The notes under the pieces were generated by a model. It saw only the letters and a list, made by a program, of their open reading frames with translations. It made no database searches and was not told the origin of the DNA. This document shows, piece after piece, positions 1 to 6,536 of a stretch of 8,137 bases of DNA. The translations under genes were made by a program, and so were the position numbers. Each line of letters opens with the position of its first letter. The first letter of the stretch is position 1. The stretch comes from Ktedonobacter sp. (GTDB lineage Bacteria; Chloroflexota; Ktedonobacteria; Ktedonobacterales; Ktedonobacteraceae), in the NCBI GenBank assembly GCA_003450555.1, contig DMFQ01000169.1, positions 4,577 to 12,713 on the forward strand. Direction: 5' to 3'.

Positions 1-4
1 TCTC

Positions 5-33
5 TTGTCAGCAAATAGCTACTACTATATAAT
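5..33 (+). promoter_or_regulatory. Strong sigma-70 type promoter for the FHA-ABC gene
   Basis: A -35 box TTGTCA (5-10, one mismatch to TTGACA) and a perfect -10 box TATAAT (28-33) are separated by exactly 17 nt. Transcription would start near position 40, giving a leader of about 110 nt before the GTG start at 151. It is the best promoter match I saw in the window, and it points at the exporter gene. The match is seen directly; activity is inferred. Confidence 0.75.
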
Positions 34-150
34 TGCTTGCGTAAACTTATAGCTCGCATAGCTTTGTATACCTCTTCAAGTGGAAAGGAGATGCCGCAAA
101 CCCCTGCTCACTACTTCAACTTTGTATAGTATTTCTCACGGCAGGTCTTT

Positions 151-3100
151 GTGGCTGACTGTATGGATAGACTGAATGGAACATCAGGATTAGGTTCGAT
201 CAACTTTATCACCGGTCCATTGGCAGGAAAAACCATCCAGCTTCATAAAGCGACGCTAACCATGGGTCGTGAGCCGGGTAACGATATCGTTGTTTCTGAC
301 CCATCAATTTCGCGACGCCACGCTCAAATTACCTTGAATGGTGGAATATGGACTATTAGCAACCTCACACAGCAAAACACCGTTACCGTTAATCAGCGTG
401 ATGTACCACCCTTCCAGCAGTCTCCCATCAGTGAACGCGACACCATAAGATTAGGGACAGAGACAACATTCCTCTTTCTGCCAAATGCAGCAGTCTCGCT
501 CTTCCCTCAACCTGCTCAAAACACCCAATCACCGCCGCAAGCTCCACCTGTTGCACCTCGACAACAAACATTTCAGAACGTCCTACCGTATAATCCAACC
601 ATGGCACCACCACCACCACCACCTCCTCCACCTGGACAGGTGCAGAGACAGGCACAAGGACAGCAACAACCCATGCAAGTTGTCCCGCCTTTCGCCCCAG
701 CAGGCGCCTACAATGCACCATCGAGAGGAACTGAAAACATCCCTCGTGGCATACCATCCCTGGAAATTAGCTCCAATACCCATCAAGATAAGCCAAGCTA
801 CCCACTTAGCGCGCAAGTTATTAGTATTGGGCGTCATCCCACTAATGATATCGTTATCAAAGAGACGGTTGTCTCAGCTTTTCATGCTCAGATAGTGCGT
901 GAAGGCGACAGGCTCATATTTATACACCCTCATCCACAGCAGCAGCGCACCACCAACGGGCTGTTGTACCAGGGGCGTGTTATTCAAGGCAATGAGACCT
1001 TCCGCAAACCCCTGGAACGAGGCGACATCTTCCGCATAGGCGATGAGCACGGCACGCTCGTCACCCTCACCTACAATGATGGCTCGGCAGCGGCGCAAGA
1101 CATTGTGCCCGCAATCCGTCCAATCCCACTGGGCGCACCGCTCATTAGTCTGGGACGGCAACCGGATAATGTTGTTGTACTTAATCATCCCCTGGTCTCC
1201 AGTCATCATGCGCGCCTGGAATTGGGACAGGGTGGCTACCGCATTGTCGACTTGCGCAGCACCAACGGCGTCTATATCAATGCGCAACGCGTATCGAACC
1301 AGTTGCTCCAACCTGGCGACGAGATACACATTGGCCCATTCAAGCTCACCTTCACAGGCACGCAGCTAACACAGCATGACGAAAGTAACAGTGTACGCAT
1401 TGACGCGGTAGGCCTCAAAAAGATCGGTAATAAGAAGACGATACTGATCAACGACATCTCTATTGCCATCCCACCGCGCAAGTTTGTGGCACTCGTCGGT
1501 GGCTCCGGCGCTGGCAAATCTACGCTGATGGACGCCCTCAATGGCCTCCGACCTGCACAGGAGGGGAAAGTTTTCTACAATGGGCAGGATTACTATAAAC
1601 ATCTTGCCGCCTTTAGTACCCAGCTTGGCTACGTCCCACAAGATGACATCATCCACCGCGATCTGACTGTCGAGCGCGCTCTCTACTACGCCGCCAGGCT
1701 GCGCCTGCCAAGCGACTTCACTCAAGCCCAGATCAAGCAGCGCATCGACGAAGTGCTGGATGACGTGGAGATGACCTTCAGAAGGAATTTGCTGGTGAGC
1801 AAACTCTCCGGTGGTCAACGTAAACGCGTCTCCATTGCGCTGGAACTACTGGCCAACCCGAGTGTCTTTTTCCTGGACGAGCCAACCTCCGGCCTTGATC
1901 CTGGCCTCGACCGCAAGATGATGTTCCTCTTGCGCAAGCTTGCCGACAAGGGACACACCATCGTGCTGGTCACTCATGCCACGAATAACATCAACGCCTG
2001 TGACTATGTTTGCTTTCTAGCGCAGGGCGGGCGCCTGGCCTTCTTTGGTCCCCCAAACGACGCGAAAACCTTCTTCGACAAAACCGACTTTGCCGAAATC
2101 TATAGTGCCCTGGAGCCGACAGAGCAGAATAAGAACATTCCAGTAGAGGCTGAACAACGGTTCAAAGCATCTCCATACTATCAGCAGTACGTGAGAACGC
2201 CGCTTGAACAAGGGCCTGCTGGCCGTGCCAACGTCATTGACTCGACGGTTGAGGTCAAGCCTCCCAGGCGCGGCAATCCCATGAAGCAGTTCAGGTTGCT
2301 CACCATGCGTTATATGGAACTGCTCAAAAACGACACGGGCAACCTGCTGATCCTGCTCTTGCAAGCGCCCATCATTGCCCTGATCCTGTTTTTCCTGGCC
2401 GCGCCTCTGACATTTAGCCCTACCAGCGTGGCAACCTGCCCGCCGAACCCCCAGGTTCCACAGACGACGCCTAGCAAGGTCGACTGTCAAAACGTGGTAA
2501 ACGCGCTCAATACGCCGCAGGGAGCTCAATTCCTTGTCCAGAAAGGCCTGACAGAACCGGAAGAAGTAGAGCGCTCCATCGCTCCTGGTTCTGGTGGCGA
2601 CGCCCAGAAAATTCTCTTTATCATGGCATTTGCCGCCGTGATGTTCGGAGTGATCAATGGAGCGCGTGAGATTGTCAAAGAAGAACCCATCTATCGCCGC
2701 GAACGTACTGTGAACCTCGGCATCATTCCTTACATGTTCTCCAAGATCACGGTACTGGGCGTGTTGTGTCTGCTGCAAAGCCTCGTGCTGGTGATTTTTG
2801 TAAATTTGAGGGCACCGCTCCACCACAGTACACTCCTACCTCCCGTGCTGGAAATCTATATCTCCCTGTTCCTTACTTCAATAGCTGGCTTGATGACAGG
2901 ATTAGCAATTTCGGCACTCGCGCCAAATACTGACCGGGCCACAAGCTTTATTCCGATCATCCTTATCCCACAGGTTATTTTTTCGGGCATCATCTTCCCA
3001 CTGAATAACCCCGTGTTACAAATCTTAGGAGCATTCTTCCCATCTCGCTGGGCCATGGCGGCAATGGGTTCCACCGTTGGACTCCATGGAGATAAACTTG

Positions 3101-3261
3101 GTGGCGACGATTTCTCATACCAGGGAACGCTCTTCTCGACACACACTCAGGCAGCAGCAACCTTCCATCTCTTACTCATGTGGTTTGCCCTGCTTGTGAC
3201 GATTGTCGCACTGGGCGCGCTCACAGCTTACTTCCTGAAACGGAAAGATGTGAGAGGATAG
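151..3261 (+). CDS. Triple-FHA ABC exporter (ATPase fused to ABC2/ABCG-type membrane domain)
   Basis: This is a half-transporter with N-terminal phosphothreonine-reading domains, probably exporting a lipid, glycolipid or drug-like substrate from the cytoplasm. Three FHA domains are visible: about 18-112 (G39-R40, S54, H57), 203-308 (G227-R228, S242, H245, N269-G270) and 318-405 (G335-R336, S350, H353, T371-N372-G373). A Pro/Gln-rich linker (113-200) with nine consecutive prolines (153-161) separates the first two. The ABC domain has Walker A GGSGAGKST (450-458), Q-loop Q497, signature LSGGQ (552-556, followed by RKR as in ABCG proteins), Walker B with D576-E577 and H-loop H609. Six hydrophobic helices lie near 732-751, 821-838, 865-884, 900-922, 932-950 and 1005-1028. 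The loop after helix 1 has C763 and C779. Mycobacterial Rv1747 has the same order with two FHA domains and is phosphorylated by PknF, so kinase control is likely here too. The substrate is unknown. The GTG start follows a weak GGCAGG (140-145); an ATG at 163 is an alternative start. An in-frame stop at 127-129 excludes any start further upstream. Confidence 0.93.
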   Translation: MADCMDRLNGTSGLGSINFITGPLAGKTIQLHKATLTMGREPGNDIVVSDPSISRRHAQITLNGGIWTISNLTQQNTVTVNQRDVPPFQQSPISERDTIRLGTETTFLFLPNAAVSLFPQPAQNTQSPPQAPPVAPRQQTFQNVLPYNPTMAPPPPPPPPPGQVQRQAQGQQQPMQVVPPFAPAGAYNAPSRGTENIPRGIPSLEISSNTHQDKPSYPLSAQVISIGRHPTNDIVIKETVVSAFHAQIVREGDRLIFIHPHPQQQRTTNGLLYQGRVIQGNETFRKPLERGDIFRIGDEHGTLVTLTYNDGSAAAQDIVPAIRPIPLGAPLISLGRQPDNVVVLNHPLVSSHHARLELGQGGYRIVDLRSTNGVYINAQRVSNQLLQPGDEIHIGPFKLTFTGTQLTQHDESNSVRIDAVGLKKIGNKKTILINDISIAIPPRKFVALVGGSGAGKSTLMDALNGLRPAQEGKVFYNGQDYYKHLAAFSTQLGYVPQDDIIHRDLTVERALYYAARLRLPSDFTQAQIKQRIDEVLDDVEMTFRRNLLVSKLSGGQRKRVSIALELLANPSVFFLDEPTSGLDPGLDRKMMFLLRKLADKGHTIVLVTHATNNINACDYVCFLAQGGRLAFFGPPNDAKTFFDKTDFAEIYSALEPTEQNKNIPVEAEQRFKASPYYQQYVRTPLEQGPAGRANVIDSTVEVKPPRRGNPMKQFRLLTMRYMELLKNDTGNLLILLLQAPIIALILFFLAAPLTFSPTSVATCPPNPQVPQTTPSKVDCQNVVNALNTPQGAQFLVQKGLTEPEEVERSIAPGSGGDAQKILFIMAFAAVMFGVINGAREIVKEEPIYRRERTVNLGIIPYMFSKITVLGVLCLLQSLVLVIFVNLRAPLHHSTLLPPVLEIYISLFLTSIAGLMTGLAISALAPNTDRATSFIPIILIPQVIFSGIIFPLNNPVLQILGAFFPSRWAMAAMGSTVGLHGDKLGGDDFSYQGTLFSTHTQAAATFHLLLMWFALLVTIVALGALTAYFLKRKDVRG

Positions 3262-3311
3262 CATGGTACTTCTTGGCATATTTCTTGCTTGAAGATATCA
3301 TCGTATGCTAT

Positions 3312-3320
3312 TGTTACAAT
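3312..3320 (+). promoter_or_regulatory. Candidate extended -10 element upstream of coaBC
   Basis: TGTTACAAT fits the extended -10 pattern TGnTATAAT with one mismatch. It lies 45 nt before the GTG start of coaBC. Only a poor -35 (TTGAAG at 3289-3294, spacer 20) precedes it, which is tolerable for an extended -10 promoter. No terminator is visible after the exporter gene, so coaBC could equally be read through from upstream. Confidence 0.3.
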
Positions 3321-3365
3321 GTTCTCGTCAGGATTATCCAGGTAAAGGGAACGAGCAAACAAAAG

Positions 3366-4631
3366 GTGTTACTCAATAAACGCATTATCGTCGGTATATG
3401 TGGAGGGATTGCATCATACAAAGCGGTTGACCTGGTGAGCAAATTGCAGCAGGCAGGTGCACTTGTAGATGTGATTTTAACAGAGCACGCGGAAGACTTT
3501 GTTCGACCGCTGACTTTCTCGACCATGAGCCATCGGCCCGTTTATAGCGACCTCTGGGAAGCTTCGGGACGAGCGGCAGAAACACATATTGCGTTAGGTG
3601 AGGAGGCAGAGTTACTGGCAATTGTGCCCGCAACAGCCAACACCATCGCAAAGCTGGCTCACGGCATAGCGGATAACATGCTTACCGCTGTGGCGCTGGC
3701 CACGAAAGCTCCCCTGGTTCTGGCTCCTGCAATGTACCGGGATATGTATACGCACCCGGCGACACAGGCAAATCTGGCGTTGCTACGAGAACGTGGGGCC
3801 TGGATCATAGAGCCAGAAGTTGGACGGCTGGCTTCAGGGGCAGTTGGACCGGGTCGGCTGCCAGCTACAGAGGTTCTGCAGGAGGCCATCAGCAAAGTAC
3901 TGGGACGCAACGGCGATCTTGCTCATCGCCTGGTCGTAGTCACAGCTGGAGGCACACAAGAACCCATTGATCCGGTACGATACGTGGGGAATCGCTCATC
4001 AGGGAAGATGGGTTATGCATTGGCGACAGCGGCCAGGGATCGAGGTGCAGATGTCATTTTGATCTCGGGTCCCGTGGCGCTGGCAGGCCCCTATGGCGTA
4101 GAACTGCGAACAGTCGAAACAGCACTACAAATGCGTGACGCTGTTCAAAGTGCGATCACTAACGCCGATGTGCTGGTAATGAGTGCCGCTGTGGCGGATT
4201 TTCGCCCAGAAGCTCCAGCAGCACAAAAGTTGAAGAAGGGGAGCGGGGGAGATGAAGCGCAAGGATTTGATGCTCTCGGAGGATTGACACTCCACCTGGT
4301 ACGCAATCCAGATATTCTTGGAGAACTTGTCAGGGCATCAAATGAGCAATTATTGGACAAAGGTGAACGTAAAAAGCGCCTGGTATGTGTTGGCTTCGCG
4401 GCTGAAACGAATGATATCGTTTCCAACGCACAAAGCAAATTGGTAGCTAAGCAGTTGGATTTGCTGGTTGCGAACGATGTCAGCCGACATGATAGCGGCT
4501 TTGGTGCGGAAACCAACAAAGTTATCATCTTTCATGCCACTGGTGAAATGGAAGATTTGCCTGTAATGCCTAAAACAGGCGTTGCAGGAGCCATTTGGGA
4601 TCGAGTTGTACCCTTATTGAGTACGATATAG
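3366..4631 (+). CDS. coaBC: Bifunctional phosphopantothenoylcysteine decarboxylase / phosphopantothenate-cysteine ligase
   Basis: This cytosolic enzyme makes 4'-phosphopantetheine in coenzyme A synthesis. CoaB ligates cysteine to phosphopantothenate using CTP, and FMN-dependent CoaC decarboxylates the product. CoaC occupies about 1-185: GGIASYKA near residue 15, catalytic His H74 and PATANT. CoaB follows: TAGGT, N209 in NRSSGKMG, AAVADFRP, K288 in the KLKK loop, VGFAAET and ANDVS. The GTG start gives 421 residues, a normal length, and puts every key residue one number below its E. coli Dfp counterpart (H75, N125, C158, N210, K289), which supports the start. The open frame runs back to 3180 inside the exporter gene, but that extension is not homologous. 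A purine run AAAGGGA (3344-3350) is rather far away, so the ribosome binding site is weak. Two CoaC residues are unusual: Y124 replaces Asn in the PxMNxxMW motif, and S157 replaces the reducing Cys. The CoaB half looks fully intact. Confidence 0.93.
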   Translation: MLLNKRIIVGICGGIASYKAVDLVSKLQQAGALVDVILTEHAEDFVRPLTFSTMSHRPVYSDLWEASGRAAETHIALGEEAELLAIVPATANTIAKLAHGIADNMLTAVALATKAPLVLAPAMYRDMYTHPATQANLALLRERGAWIIEPEVGRLASGAVGPGRLPATEVLQEAISKVLGRNGDLAHRLVVVTAGGTQEPIDPVRYVGNRSSGKMGYALATAARDRGADVILISGPVALAGPYGVELRTVETALQMRDAVQSAITNADVLVMSAAVADFRPEAPAAQKLKKGSGGDEAQGFDALGGLTLHLVRNPDILGELVRASNEQLLDKGERKKRLVCVGFAAETNDIVSNAQSKLVAKQLDLLVANDVSRHDSGFGAETNKVIIFHATGEMEDLPVMPKTGVAGAIWDRVVPLLSTI

Positions 4632-4696
4632 ATCAAAGGACAGTGGCGCCGTGATGGGAGATTTCGTTCTAGAAATATTGAGTACGAGGAGTACGC

Positions 4697-4702
4697 AGGA
4701 GG
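4697..4702 (+). promoter_or_regulatory. Shine-Dalgarno AGGAGG deciding the start of the coiled-coil gene
   Basis: A perfect AGGAGG sits 8 nt before the ATG at 4711. The longer reading from GTG 4651 or ATG 4654 has only AAAGGA (4635-4640) at a less favourable distance. The shorter start also removes a 20-residue tail without recognisable structure. Confidence 0.7.
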
Positions 4703-4710
4703 CATCCACC

Positions 4711-5097
4711 ATGGATCGTGCTGCTAGCGCTGGTTTCGAAGGCATCGCTCAGATGCTACTTGAGCAGAAAAAATTAATGGACGCTTTAGAGTCGGAGAAC
4801 CGTGAATTACGGCGGCAGCTCTCTGACCTGAGGCGAGGTGTAGGTATTGCGGTAGTCATTGAAGGCAAGACTATTCAACTCGCAAGCGACCCTGGCGCGC
4901 CGGTTCCTATGAACCAACAGACGCAGGCTGCATTGCAAAGCCTACAAAATTTACAGAATTCGCAGGCCACCATGGGTAGTACCTATGGTCAAAACAGTGG
5001 CCGCCAGACGGGTGGGCAGCAGCAAGTTAGTCTGAATGGTGATAAGCGGGACAACGGCAGTTCACGCAACCCGCTCGCCGATAGCTTCGTTCTCTAA
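4711..5097 (+). CDS. Small coiled-coil protein of unknown function
   Basis: I do not recognise this 128-residue family. Residues 13-42 form a charged amphipathic helix rich in Leu, Glu and Arg (for example the ESENRELRRQL stretch), probably a dimeric coiled coil. Residues 43-60 look like a short beta hairpin (VGIAVVIEGKTIQLA). Residues 68-128 are low complexity, rich in Gln, Asn, Ser and Gly, and probably disordered. There is no signal peptide, membrane segment or cysteine, so a cytosolic scaffold or regulatory role is possible but unproven. It lies 79 nt after coaBC on the same strand with no visible terminator between, so co-transcription is likely. The start was chosen for its AGGAGG; a start at 4651 would add 20 residues. 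A hairpin follows 41 nt after the stop. Confidence 0.75.
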   Translation: MDRAASAGFEGIAQMLLEQKKLMDALESENRELRRQLSDLRRGVGIAVVIEGKTIQLASDPGAPVPMNQQTQAALQSLQNLQNSQATMGSTYGQNSGRQTGGQQQVSLNGDKRDNGSSRNPLADSFVL

Positions 5098-5138
5098 TTG
5101 TAACTGTTTCTACCTTCTCATAAAAGGGGTACAGGCTC

Positions 5139-5169
5139 CATGTCCTTGTAGGGATGCTATAAGGACATG
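5139..5169 (+). terminator. Hairpin, probable terminator after the coiled-coil gene
   Basis: CATGTCCTT (5139-5147) pairs perfectly with AAGGACATG (5161-5169). The stem continues inward through a G-T wobble and three more pairs, giving 13 bp around a 5-nt loop GGATG (5152-5156). A T-rich stretch with TCTCTTTTT follows from 5172, but it is not immediately adjacent and is interrupted. An intrinsic terminator is the likeliest reading. The stem is only moderately GC-rich, so an operator or RNA-stability element is possible. Confidence 0.5.
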
Positions 5170-5286
5170 AAGTTTGTATCTCTTTTTGGCATTTTCCTCC
5201 CTCCAAGCTCTATCTTGCTCATTGAAGGGATAGTCACCTGACTTACTATATCACCAGGTCTCTGCACGCCAACATGCAAAAAACCC

Positions 5287-5315
5287 TTGTATATTTCCCA
5301 AATTGCTGCTATTAT
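5287..5315 (+). promoter_or_regulatory. Candidate extended -10 promoter for the AIM24-family gene
   Basis: TGCTATTAT (5307-5315) is an extended -10 (TGn followed by TATTAT, one mismatch). A partial -35, TTGTAT (5287-5292), lies exactly 17 nt upstream of the -10 hexamer. Transcription would begin near 5322, giving a leader of about 95 nt. It sits after the hairpin, suggesting that the gene has its own transcript. Confidence 0.5.
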
Positions 5316-5322
5316 CAAACAC

Positions 5323-5334
5323 GTGTATTTACAC
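5323..5334. promoter_or_regulatory. Near-palindrome at the predicted start site, possible operator
   Basis: GTGTA and TACAC flank a TT centre, giving 5-bp arms directly over the predicted transcription start of the AIM24-family gene. The position would suit a repressor site, but the arms are short and no regulator gene is nearby. Confidence 0.2.
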
Positions 5335-5402
5335 AAAGAAGTGCAGGCCATTATTCCTATCTATACAAAGAAGGCCAAGGTCTACGGGAATAACCAGCTC
5401 AC

Positions 5403-5410
5403 AAAGGAGG
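5403..5410 (+). promoter_or_regulatory. Ribosome binding site of the AIM24-family gene
   Basis: AAAGGAGG lies 6 nt before ATG 5417. Another ATG at 5413 is out of frame and only 2 nt from the motif, so 5417 is the start. That start also places the first zinc-ribbon cysteine at residue 3. Confidence 0.85.
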
Positions 5411-5416
5411 TCATGA

Positions 5417-6451
5417 ATGATTTGTCCCCGCTGTCAAAGTCAGGTAGCAGATGGAATAAAGTTCTGCGGCGTCTGTGGAAGCCCTTTACCAACAGGCCAA
5501 ACACCACCACCGCCTCAGCAACCACAAAATCCGTATAATCCACCACCACCACAAAACCAGTATGGTGGCCCTCCACCCCAGGGACAGTATCGTGGACAAC
5601 AGCCGCCTGAAGGCGCATATGTACCACCTAACCAGTACGAGGAATACGCTAGCAGCCCATTTGGCAATGCTGTACCCAGGGCCGAACTCCACAACCCCAA
5701 AGGAGACCTCCGGGTAGGCGATATGACTATCCACATTGATGGTGAACTTGTGCCCGTCGCGGACATCATGCTGGGAAATCAGCTTCCGATCTACTTCGAG
5801 CACCATATCCTGCTCTGGAAACACCCGGGAGTGCAGATTGGCTTTAAGTCGATCAAAGGCGCGGCAAAACGTTTCTTCGCCGGACTGCAAATCTTCATCA
5901 GCGAAGCACAAGGTCCCGGAAACATTTCCTTCTCTCGCGATTCCGTAGGTCAGATAGTGGCATTACGTCTGCAGCCAGGCCAGATGGTTGAAGTGCGTGA
6001 GCACCAATTCCTGGTGGCCACTGGCAATGTCGACTATGGTTTTACCTTCATGCAAGGTGCTGCCAATATTCTTTTCAGCCGCACAGGACTCTTCATCGAC
6101 CAGTTTACAGCTCGTGGCAGTGAGGGTATGGTATTACTCCACGGCTATGGCAATGTCTTTGAGAAGATGCTGGCTCCCGGGGAAACGCTCGACGTTGAGC
6201 CTGGTGCATGGCTGTGGAAAGATCCTTCTGTACAGATGTCTGTTACGACGGTCGCGGGTTCGCAACGCGGAGGCGGCATCTTCGGTGCTATCGGCGGCAT
6301 GATGGCAGGTGCATCAATTATACTCAACCGCTTCACTGGGCCTGGTCGTCTGGGCATTCAATCGATGACCTATCATCCTCCCCAGCCCGAAGGGGCGCAA
6401 CAGGCTGGCGGTCAGGCTAACATCAACCTCGGACAGCTATTCAACTCCTGA
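5417..6451 (+). CDS. Zinc-ribbon AIM24-family protein
   Basis: This 344-residue protein has three parts. Residues 1-21 are a zinc ribbon with cysteines C3, C6, C17 and C20 (CxxC, then CGxCG). Residues 22-75 are a flexible linker rich in Pro, Gln, Tyr and Gly, with PPPP runs at 30-33 and 42-45. Residues about 95-320 match the AIM24/DUF124 beta-sandwich family: repeated short strands and glycine turns, a GAAKRFFAGLQIF segment near 148-160, and a terminal hallmark FTGPGRLGIQS (306-316). A Gly-rich segment (285-300) is typical of the family but could be mistaken for a membrane helix. Yeast Aim24 is mitochondrial; the bacterial members have no settled role. There is no signal peptide, so it is probably cytosolic or membrane-peripheral. 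The ribosome binding site is excellent, and the gene appears to have its own promoter. It converges with the MEDS gene across a palindrome. Confidence 0.88.
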   Translation: MICPRCQSQVADGIKFCGVCGSPLPTGQTPPPPQQPQNPYNPPPPQNQYGGPPPQGQYRGQQPPEGAYVPPNQYEEYASSPFGNAVPRAELHNPKGDLRVGDMTIHIDGELVPVADIMLGNQLPIYFEHHILLWKHPGVQIGFKSIKGAAKRFFAGLQIFISEAQGPGNISFSRDSVGQIVALRLQPGQMVEVREHQFLVATGNVDYGFTFMQGAANILFSRTGLFIDQFTARGSEGMVLLHGYGNVFEKMLAPGETLDVEPGAWLWKDPSVQMSVTTVAGSQRGGGIFGAIGGMMAGASIILNRFTGPGRLGIQSMTYHPPQPEGAQQAGGQANINLGQLFNS

Positions 6452-6469
6452 GACCTGGCCTACTACTTA

Positions 6470-6517
6470 AGTTAAGGGCGTAGAGACGCGATGTATCGCG
6501 TCTCTACGCCCTTAACT
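6470..6517. repeat. 22-bp perfect palindrome with 4-nt loop in the convergent spacer
   Basis: Positions 6470-6491 are exactly complementary to 6496-6517, with the loop TGTA at 6492-6495. The core contains GTAGAGACGCGA and its complement. It lies 18 nt after the stop of the AIM24-family gene and 19 nt from the stop of the MEDS gene, so it could end transcripts from both sides. Neither side carries the T-run of a standard intrinsic terminator. From memory, stems containing GTAGAGACG recur as dispersed palindromes in cyanobacterial and some Chloroflexota genomes, so a REP- or MITE-like repeat is plausible. The structure is certain; the role is not. Confidence 0.8.
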
Positions 6518-6536
6518 CGACGCTTAGTGGCCTATA

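Larger units (their letters stand above)
5098..5416 (+). other. 319-nt regulatory spacer before the AIM24-family gene
   Basis: No convincing gene lies in this gap. It holds a 13-bp hairpin (5139-5169), a pyrimidine-rich stretch (about 5172-5213), a candidate promoter (5287-5315), a near-palindrome (5323-5334), two copies of ACAAAGAAG (5333-5341 and 5365-5373) and the ribosome binding site of the next gene. The open frames crossing it lack coding character. Confidence 0.6.

Noticed and set aside
485..895. Overlapping 136-codon plus-strand frame with a His run
   Set aside because: It is the shifted reading of the CCA/CAC proline repeat inside the FHA exporter, with no ribosome binding site and no domain.
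2017..2826. 269-codon minus-strand frame opposite the exporter
   Set aside because: Long, but antisense to the well-supported ABC2 membrane domain. It shows no recognisable motif, and its composition is that of a reverse-strand shadow.
3180..3365. N-terminal extension of the coaBC frame into the exporter gene
   Set aside because: The extension is out-of-frame exporter sequence. The GTG at 3366 gives the usual CoaBC length and matches E. coli numbering with a constant offset of one.
4651..4710. Longer start of the coiled-coil gene at GTG 4651
   Set aside because: Its ribosome binding site is poorer than the AGGAGG serving ATG 4711, and the added residues have no visible structure. It cannot be excluded.
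5157..5351. 64-codon minus-strand frame in the spacer, including an 11-codon reading from ATG 5192 preceded by GGAGGGAGG
   Set aside because: The protein has no domain character, and its end runs through the hairpin. The GGAGG match comes from a pyrimidine-rich stretch on the plus strand and is probably chance.
5486..5911. Tryptophan-rich minus-strand frames opposite the AIM24-family gene
   Set aside because: The Trp and Gly runs are the antisense reading of the proline codons in the linker.
6285..6327. Possible membrane helix in the AIM24-family protein
   Set aside because: The Gly-rich GAIGGMMAGAS stretch lies within the AIM24 fold just before its FTGPG hallmark, so a buried strand-turn is likelier than a membrane span.
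6470..6517. Reading the palindrome as a standard intrinsic terminator
   Set aside because: No T-run follows the stem on either strand. It is therefore listed as a repeat, with termination as only a possible role.
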